Shown in pieces: positions 59,253 to 64,000 of a stretch of DNA of 64,000 nt; position 1 is the first letter of the stretch; each line of letters begins with the position of its first letter. Source of the DNA: Tessaracoccus massiliensis. GTDB lineage: Bacteria > Actinomycetota > Actinomycetes > Propionibacteriales > Propionibacteriaceae. The stretch spans positions 660,144 through 724,143 of the forward strand of contig NZ_LN623543.1 in assembly GCF_000826065.2 (NCBI RefSeq), given 5' to 3'. The notes beneath the pieces are model-generated. The model saw only the letters and a program-made list of their open reading frames with translations, searched no databases and was not told the origin of the DNA. The translations under genes and the position numbers were made by a program.

Positions 59253-60680
59253 TCAGTGGGCCTCGCCCAACTCCTTGACCTTGTGCACGCGCAGGTTGTT
59301 CGTCTTGCCGGGGATGCCCATGGGGGAACCGGAGACGATGACGATGCGCTCGCCGACCTCGATCATACCGCGGTCACGCAGGTGACGGTCCACGGCCTCG
59401 ACGACCTCTTCCTGGGCGCTGAACTCAGGGGTGACCTGGGTGTCGACGCCCCACGACAGGGTCATGGTCTGGCGGGTGGTCTTCTCCGGGGAGAACACCA
59501 GCATGGGGATGGGGGAACGCAGACGCGAGAGGCGACGGCCGGTGTCACCGGACTTGGTGAACGCCACCAGGTAGCGCGCGCCGATGCGCTCAGCGACCTC
59601 GGCGGCGGCCTTCGCGAGGATGCCGCCGGTGGTGTGCGGATCCCAGTCGATGATGTGGATCTCCGCATGGCCCTCCCGCTCGGTCTTCTCGACGATGCGG
59701 GCCATGGTGGAGACGGTCTCGACCGGGTAGTCGCCGACGGAGGTCTCACCCGAGAGCATGACCGCATCGGCGCCGTCGAGGATGGCGTTGGCCACGTCGG
59801 AGGTCTCGGCGCGCGTGGGTCGCGGGTTCGAGATCATCGACTCCAGCATCTGAGTGGCCACGATCACCGGCTTGGCCCACTTGCGGGCCGCGCGGATGAT
59901 GCGCTTCTGCACCAGCGGGACCTCCTCGAGCGGCAGTTCGACGCCGAGGTCACCGCGGGCGACCATGAAGGCGTCGAACGCGTCGATGATGTCCTGCAGG
60001 TTGGCGATCGCCTGCGGCTTCTCCAGCTTGGCGATGACGGGGACGCGGCGTCCCTCCTCGTCCATGATCTCGTGGACGCGCTTGACGTCGTCAGCGGAAC
60101 GCACGAAGGACAGGGCGACCATGTCGACGTCCTGGTGCAGCGCCCACCGCAGGTCGCGCTCGTCCTTGTCAGACAGGGCCGGGACGGAGACGGCGACGCC
60201 GGGCAGGTTGATGCCCTTGTTGTTGGAGACGGGGCCGGCGACGGTGACCTCGCACACGACCTCGGTCTCGTTGACGGCGACGGCGCGAAGGCCGACCTTG
60301 CCGTCGTCGATGAGGATGGGGTCGCCGATGTTGACGTCACCCGGGAGCCCCTTGTAGGTGGTCGACGAGCGCTCCTGGTTGCCTGGAATGTCGTCGACGG
60401 TGATGGTGAAGGTGTCCCCCACCCCGAGGAAGTACTTCTTGTCCTCCTCGAACCTCCCAAGACGGATCTTGGGGCCCTGCAGGTCGGCGAACACGCCGAC
60501 GGTCTTGCCGGTCAGCTCAGCAGCTTCGCGGATGTTCTTGATTCGGTTGCCGTGCTCGTCGTAATCGCCGTGGCTCATGTTGAGACGGGCGACATTCATG
60601 CCGGCGTTCAACAACTCCACAAGGCGGTCAACGGTTTCGGCAGACGGGCCGAGGGTACATACGATCTTTGCTCTACGCAC
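59253..60680 (-). CDS. pyk: Pyruvate kinase
   Basis: A 475-residue glycolytic enzyme making pyruvate and ATP. VCTLGPSAETVDRLVELLNA, NMSHGDYDEH, the active site VIAKLEKPQAIANLQDII and MVARGDLGVELPLEEVP, plus ATQMLESMISNPRPTRAE, are all present. The C-terminal regulatory domain is complete. Start is the GTG at 60678-60680, 7 bases after TAGGGT, so the mRNA is probably leaderless. Confidence 0.97.
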   Translation of the reverse strand: MRRAKIVCTLGPSAETVDRLVELLNAGMNVARLNMSHGDYDEHGNRIKNIREAAELTGKTVGVFADLQGPKIRLGRFEEDKKYFLGVGDTFTITVDDIPGNQERSSTTYKGLPGDVNIGDPILIDDGKVGLRAVAVNETEVVCEVTVAGPVSNNKGINLPGVAVSVPALSDKDERDLRWALHQDVDMVALSFVRSADDVKRVHEIMDEEGRRVPVIAKLEKPQAIANLQDIIDAFDAFMVARGDLGVELPLEEVPLVQKRIIRAARKWAKPVIVATQMLESMISNPRPTRAETSDVANAILDGADAVMLSGETSVGDYPVETVSTMARIVEKTEREGHAEIHIIDWDPHTTGGILAKAAAEVAERIGARYLVAFTKSGDTGRRLSRLRSPIPMLVFSPEKTTRQTMTLSWGVDTQVTPEFSAQEEVVEAVDRHLRDRGMIEVGERIVIVSGSPMGIPGKTNNLRVHKVKELGEAH

Positions 60681-60687
60681 GGGCCCA

Positions 60688-60693
60688 ACCCTA
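60688..60693 (-). promoter_or_regulatory. -10 box TAGGGT of pyk
   Basis: TAGGGT on the minus strand ends 7 bases before the GTG start of pyk. Confidence 0.55.
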
Positions 60694-60733
60694 CCTGACC
60701 CGGCTCAATCTCCGCACCGGGGTCACCCGATGT

Positions 60734-61666
60734 TCACCTGGGCTGCGCGATCCCGTCGCGAACCAGTTCCAGCGCGTGCGCCAGATCAGCCGGATACCCG
60801 GAGGTGAAGCGCACCTCGTCGCCCGTGGCGGGGTGCGTGAAACCGAGCTCGACGGCGTGGAGCCACTGCCGCACGAGCCCGAGCCGCTCCGCCATGGTGG
60901 GATCCGCGCCGTACAGCGGGTCCCCCACGCACGGATGCCCGATGGCGGCCATGTGCACGCGGATCTGGTGGGTGCGGCCGGTCTCGAGGTGGATCTCCAG
61001 CAGCGTCGCCGCGCGGTGCGCCTCGAGGGTCTCGTAGTGCGTCACCGAGTGGCGACCGCCCTCGATGATGGCCATCTTCCAATCGGCGCCGGGGTGCCGG
61101 GCGATGGGCGCCTCGATCGTTCCCGTGAACGGATCCGGGTGGCCCTGCACCAGGGCGTGGTAGATCTTGTCGACGGTGCGGTCCCGGAACGCCTGCTTGA
61201 GGACACTGTAGGCGACCTCCGATTTCGCCACCACCATGAGCCCGCTGGTCCCAACGTCGAGGCGCTGCACGATGCCCTGACGCTCGGCGGCACCCGACGT
61301 AGAGACCTGCACGCCGGCGGCAGCCAGATGCTCCACCACCGAGGGGCCCTCCCAGCCGAGGCTGGGGTGCGCCGCCACGCCCACCGGCTTGTCCACGACC
61401 ACCAGGTCTGCGTCCTGGAACACGATCCGGACGCCGTCGGCAAGCTCAGGGGTGACCTGCACCCCCGCCGGGGCGGAATCGTCGAGCTCCAGCAACTCGC
61501 CGCCCCGGACACGCTGGGAGGCCTTGTCCACCACAGTTCCATCCAGACGCAGGCTGCCCTCCTCGATGAGGGTCTCGATGCGGGAGCGGGAGTAGCCGGA
61601 GACCCGCGCGGCGACCGCGTCGACGCGGTCCCCCGCAAGTCCGTCAGGGACGAGGAAGAGGCTCAC
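60734..61666 (-). CDS. rluD: RluD-type 23S rRNA pseudouridine synthase
   Basis: A 310-residue RluA-family enzyme. An N-terminal S4 domain ([20 protein letters not shown]) precedes the catalytic domain with the catalytic Asp in [20 protein letters not shown], and [17 protein letters not shown] near the C-terminus. It probably modifies helix 69 of 23S rRNA. It overlaps lspA by 4 bases; the lspA-rluD pairing is conserved in many bacteria. Confidence 0.93.
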   Translation of the reverse strand: MSLFLVPDGLAGDRVDAVAARVSGYSRSRIETLIEEGSLRLDGTVVDKASQRVRGGELLELDDSAPAGVQVTPELADGVRIVFQDADLVVVDKPVGVAAHPSLGWEGPSVVEHLAAAGVQVSTSGAAERQGIVQRLDVGTSGLMVVAKSEVAYSVLKQAFRDRTVDKIYHALVQGHPDPFTGTIEAPIARHPGADWKMAIIEGGRHSVTHYETLEAHRAATLLEIHLETGRTHQIRVHMAAIGHPCVGDPLYGADPTMAERLGLVRQWLHAVELGFTHPATGDEVRFTSGYPADLAHALELVRDGIAQPR

Positions 61667-62238
61667 CGCGTCACCTCGCCGGCTTTCTCCCGGTTGGCCG
61701 TCTCCTGTCCGGCCTTCTCCTGCTTGCGCTCCTCCAACTCGCCGACGAGGCCGCCGATGATGATCAGGCCCGCCGCCACGGTGATGCAGACGTCGGCCCA
61801 GTTGAAGATGGCGAAGTTGGGCACCTGGAACATGTCGATCACGTGGCCGTGGAGCTTAGCCGGCGGCTGGGTGATGCGGTCGACCAGATTGCCGGTGACC
61901 CCACCCAGAAGCAGCCCCAACGCGATGGCGTGCCAGACCCTGGTGATGCGGGTCAGCGCGACGAGGCAGCCCAGGGTGGCGAGGATCGCGAAAATGGTGA
62001 AGACGATCGTGACCCCGGCGCCCATCCCGAAGGCGGCGCCGGGGTTGCGGATCAGGTTGAGGCTCAGCAGGTCACCCACGAGGGGCACCCGCACCCCGGG
62101 TTCGAGGTGTTCGACGGAGGCGTTCTTGATCGCCTGGTCGACCGCGAGCATGGCCACGCCGAGGCCACCGGCGATCATGCCGATGCCCCAGCGTCGCTTG
62201 GTCAGCGTCTCTCCTCGCGCTGCTTGCAGGTCACGCAC
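61663..62238 (-). CDS. lspA: LspA, lipoprotein signal peptidase II
   Basis: A membrane aspartyl protease of up to 191 residues that cuts prolipoproteins such as MetQ. Motifs: [13 protein letters not shown], the catalytic Asp pair in [12 protein letters not shown] and [13 protein letters not shown], and four TM helices. The start is uncertain: the GTG at 62236-62238 overlaps the upstream gene by 37 bases, and the first ATG (62176-62178) would cut into TM1. The C-terminus has a Lys/Glu-rich tail. Confidence 0.94.
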   Translation of the reverse strand: MRDLQAARGETLTKRRWGIGMIAGGLGVAMLAVDQAIKNASVEHLEPGVRVPLVGDLLSLNLIRNPGAAFGMGAGVTIVFTIFAILATLGCLVALTRITRVWHAIALGLLLGGVTGNLVDRITQPPAKLHGHVIDMFQVPNFAIFNWADVCITVAAGLIIIGGLVGELEERKQEKAGQETANREKAGEVTR

Positions 62239-62627
62239 AGCGTCGCACGCGGGAACACCTGGAGACGACCCTTGCCGATGGCCTTTCCGCAGACCTCGCA
62301 GTAGCCGTACTCGCCGGTGTCGAACAGGTGCAGCGCGAGCCTGGCCTGTTCCGCCATCTCCCGCACGTTCTGGGCCAGCGACAGCTCCTGGTCACGCTCG
62401 AAGTTGCTGGAGCCGACGTCGACCGGGTCGCGGCCGGCCCCGTCGGTGCCGCCACGCATGAGCGCTGCCAGCTCGGCCTCCGCCTGCTCGATCCGCTTGT
62501 CCGCACGTTCGAGCTCGTCCACGAGCTCGGCGCGCTGCTCAGCCACCTCTTCTGGGGTCCACGGCTCCTCCCCCTCGAGTACAGGGAGGACCACTTGAGC
62601 TTCGGCGCTCTTCTTCGTCGTCGGCAT
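62202..62627 (-). CDS. TraR/DksA-family zinc-finger protein
   Basis: A 141-residue protein. An acidic coiled-coil (EVAEQRAELVDELERADKRI) is followed by a C4 zinc finger (YCEVCGKAIGKGRLQVFPRA, then LCVTCKQ). DksA-like proteins act in the secondary channel of RNA polymerase. In actinobacteria this lspA-linked form is common and may work without ppGpp, which is not shown here. I chose the ATG at 62625-62627; the longer frame to 62693 runs into the divIVA terminator. Confidence 0.9.
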   Translation of the reverse strand: MPTTKKSAEAQVVLPVLEGEEPWTPEEVAEQRAELVDELERADKRIEQAEAELAALMRGGTDGAGRDPVDVGSSNFERDQELSLAQNVREMAEQARLALHLFDTGEYGYCEVCGKAIGKGRLQVFPRATLCVTCKQREERR

Positions 62628-62690
62628 GGCTGCTCTTTCTCGCAGAATGGGTATCTGGTTGGGGAAGGTTACACCAGGAACGGGGCAACG

Positions 62691-62724
62691 CAACAGGCCG
62701 ACCCGCTGACGGATCGGCCTGTTG
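62691..62724 (-). terminator. Terminator after divIVA
   Basis: CAACAGGCCGA and its exact complement flank a 12-base loop that can itself pair. It lies 17 bases after the divIVA stop codon. Confidence 0.75.
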
Positions 62725-62741
62725 TAGGAAATGTGGGTTGA

Positions 62742-63695
62742 CTAGCCCTGATCCCCGCCTGCGAGGGCATCGAGACGAGGGGTGTCGGACTCGCGCTGCT
62801 GCGCGAGTTCGGGCACGTCCTCCGGCTCCGGGTGGTCCTCGTTGATGGAGGCCAGCAGCCGCTGGAGCGACGCGGAGAGGTTCTGGCGGTAGCTCGACTC
62901 GAACGAGCGGAGCTGGTCCACCTTGGTGGTCAGCTGGCCCTGCTCGTGCTCAAGGGACGAGAACAGCTCGTGGCGACGCTCCGAGGCCTGACGGTCCACA
63001 TCTGCGGCGCGCGACTCGGCCTCCTTGGTCATCTGCTCGGCGTTGACGCGGGCCTCGGACTCCACGCGCTCCGCCTTGGTGCGGGCATCGGTCTTGATCT
63101 CGTTGGCCTGCTGCTCCGCCTCGGCGATCTTGCGCTGCGCCTCGGCCTGGGCCTCGTTGACGAGCGTGGTGGCCTGGTCCGTGGCCATCTGGAGCAGACG
63201 GGTCACGGCAGGCGCCGCCTCCTCGGAGGTGGTCACGGTCAGGGTCTCGGCCCCGCCGGCCACCTGGGTGACGCGCTCGCTGCGGGAGCGGTCGAACTCG
63301 GCGCGCACCTGCTCGAGCTGGCTGCGGAGCTGGTCGTTCTCAGCGGAGAGTTGGCGCACCCGCTCCTCCGAAGCCTGCTGGGCGGCGTTGGCGTCGCCGC
63401 GTCCGCTGAGCGCCTCGTTGAGACGGTCGATCTCGCCGCGCAGAGACGCGATCTCCTCATCCTTGTCCTGGAGCGACGAACGCAACTCGGAATCGTCCAC
63501 GACGGCCGGCTGCACGCTGGTCGACTGCATCGAGTCAAGTTCGCGGCGCATGCGCTCGCGCTCCTTCTCGAATTCGTCGAAGGTCAGCTCAACCTTGTCG
63601 ATGAACGTGTCGACGTCACCGACCTGGTAGCCCGTCTCGCCGCGTCGCGACATGCGGAATCGGATCTGGCGCACCTCGTCCAGTGTCAGACTCAT
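62742..63695 (-). CDS. divIVA: DivIVA/Wag31-type polar growth protein
   Basis: A 317-residue coiled-coil protein. The N-terminal DivIVA lipid-binding domain (LDEVRQIRFRMSRRGETGYQ then VGDVDTFIDKVELTFDEF) is followed by a long coiled coil with Ala/Glu/Gln heptads (about 60-260). In actinobacteria it marks poles and septa and directs cell-wall growth. It follows yggT, the usual order sepF-yggT-divIVA at the end of the dcw cluster. The start is the ATG at 63693-63695. Confidence 0.94.
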   Translation of the reverse strand: MSLTLDEVRQIRFRMSRRGETGYQVGDVDTFIDKVELTFDEFEKERERMRRELDSMQSTSVQPAVVDDSELRSSLQDKDEEIASLRGEIDRLNEALSGRGDANAAQQASEERVRQLSAENDQLRSQLEQVRAEFDRSRSERVTQVAGGAETLTVTTSEEAAPAVTRLLQMATDQATTLVNEAQAEAQRKIAEAEQQANEIKTDARTKAERVESEARVNAEQMTKEAESRAADVDRQASERRHELFSSLEHEQGQLTTKVDQLRSFESSYRQNLSASLQRLLASINEDHPEPEDVPELAQQRESDTPRLDALAGGDQG

Positions 63696-63818
63696 GTTTG
63701 CTCCATATCGAGAGTGATTGTCACCGGTCGGGACCGGTCATCTCAGGCTAGCGTAGCCGCAACGGCCCCTGCCGACACCTCAACGCGCGCTGAAAGGTTG
63801 AAAACCCGCCGTCGCGTC

Positions 63819-64000
63819 TCAGAACGGGACGTACATCAGGACGAGCCGCCCGAGGAGTTGAAGCCCGATGAACAGGACCAGCACGCTGAGGTCGAGCGAC
63901 GCGTTGCCGAGCTGCACGGGCTTGATCCAGCGCCGCAGGAAACGCACGGGCGGGTCCGTCAGCGTGTAGATGAACTCCACGAGCACCAGCACGATGCCCT
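63819..64000 (-). CDS. YggT family membrane protein, C-terminal part
   Basis: A partial gene entering from the right edge, with the stop codon at 63819-63821. About 60 C-terminal residues are visible, including VLVEFIYTLTDPPVRFLRRW (the conserved YggT signature TDPxLRPxR-like) and the final helix LVLFIGLQLLGRLVLMYVPF. YggT proteins sit beside sepF and divIVA and affect division or osmotic tolerance. Confidence 0.9.
   Translation of the reverse strand, partial: GIVLVLVEFIYTLTDPPVRFLRRWIKPVQLGNASLDLSVLVLFIGLQLLGRLVLMYVPF

Overview
The window is chromosomal DNA of a high-GC actinobacterium. RbpA, WhiA, OpcA, an ANTAR regulator of the PdtaR type, a mycothiol-type MDMPI protein, a SufR-led SUF operon and many leaderless promoters all point there. 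The gene order follows blocks known from Mycobacterium and the propionibacteria: suf–ctaA, ctaB–zwf–opcA–pgl, secG–tpi–pgk–gap–whiA–yvcK–rapZ–uvrC, uvrA–uvrB, coaE–rpsA–polA–pdtaR–pyk, and the lspA/divIVA end of the division cluster. I infer Propionibacteriaceae (for example a Tessaracoccus relative), with moderate confidence. No rRNA, CRISPR array, prophage or intact insertion sequence was seen.

Layout. 1–6446 (minus) is the Fe-S assembly operon sufR-B-D-Rieske-C-S-U-T. 6661–9037 is an ABC-2 exporter coupled to haem A synthase. 9048–16715 carries peptidases, a GalT-like protein, an aldehyde dehydrogenase and a decayed MFS exporter. 16767–17645 is ctaB. 17983–22718 is a compact nitric-oxide reductase operon whose downstream genes are poorly described: a cysteine-cluster membrane protein, an SPFH protein, two small membrane proteins and two microproteins. 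22763–25942 is the oxidative pentose phosphate set. 25939–32834 holds rbpA, secG, the lower glycolytic genes and whiA-yvcK-rapZ. 33256–35173 is the biotin ECF transporter bioYMN. 35404–43660 holds the UvrABC excision repair genes. 43695–48259 is a riboswitch-controlled glycine cleavage operon in which gcvT and gcvP are frame-broken. 48429–51200 is a methionine ABC transporter preceded by a cysteine-ended leader peptide. 51345–58972 holds coaE, rpsA, a sortase-like protein, polA and pdtaR. 59101–64000 holds tRNA-Leu, pyk, rluD, lspA, a DksA-like protein, divIVA and yggT (partial).

Themes. Iron and haem: the SUF operon has a candidate SufR operator and a DtxR/IdeR-like half site, and it lies beside ctaA, ctaB and the haem-containing NO reductase. 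Regulation by short leaders: a tandem glycine riboswitch, a cysteine leader peptide, a BioQ-type operator, and many genes whose start codon lies 6–8 bases after a TAnnnT-type -10 box. Genome plasticity: dispersed TTTCGAC...GGCTCA repeats (one apparently inside gcvT), two independent perfect 63-bp tandem duplications, and a deleted MFS gene.

The most promising undescribed system is the nor-linked operon at 17983–22718.
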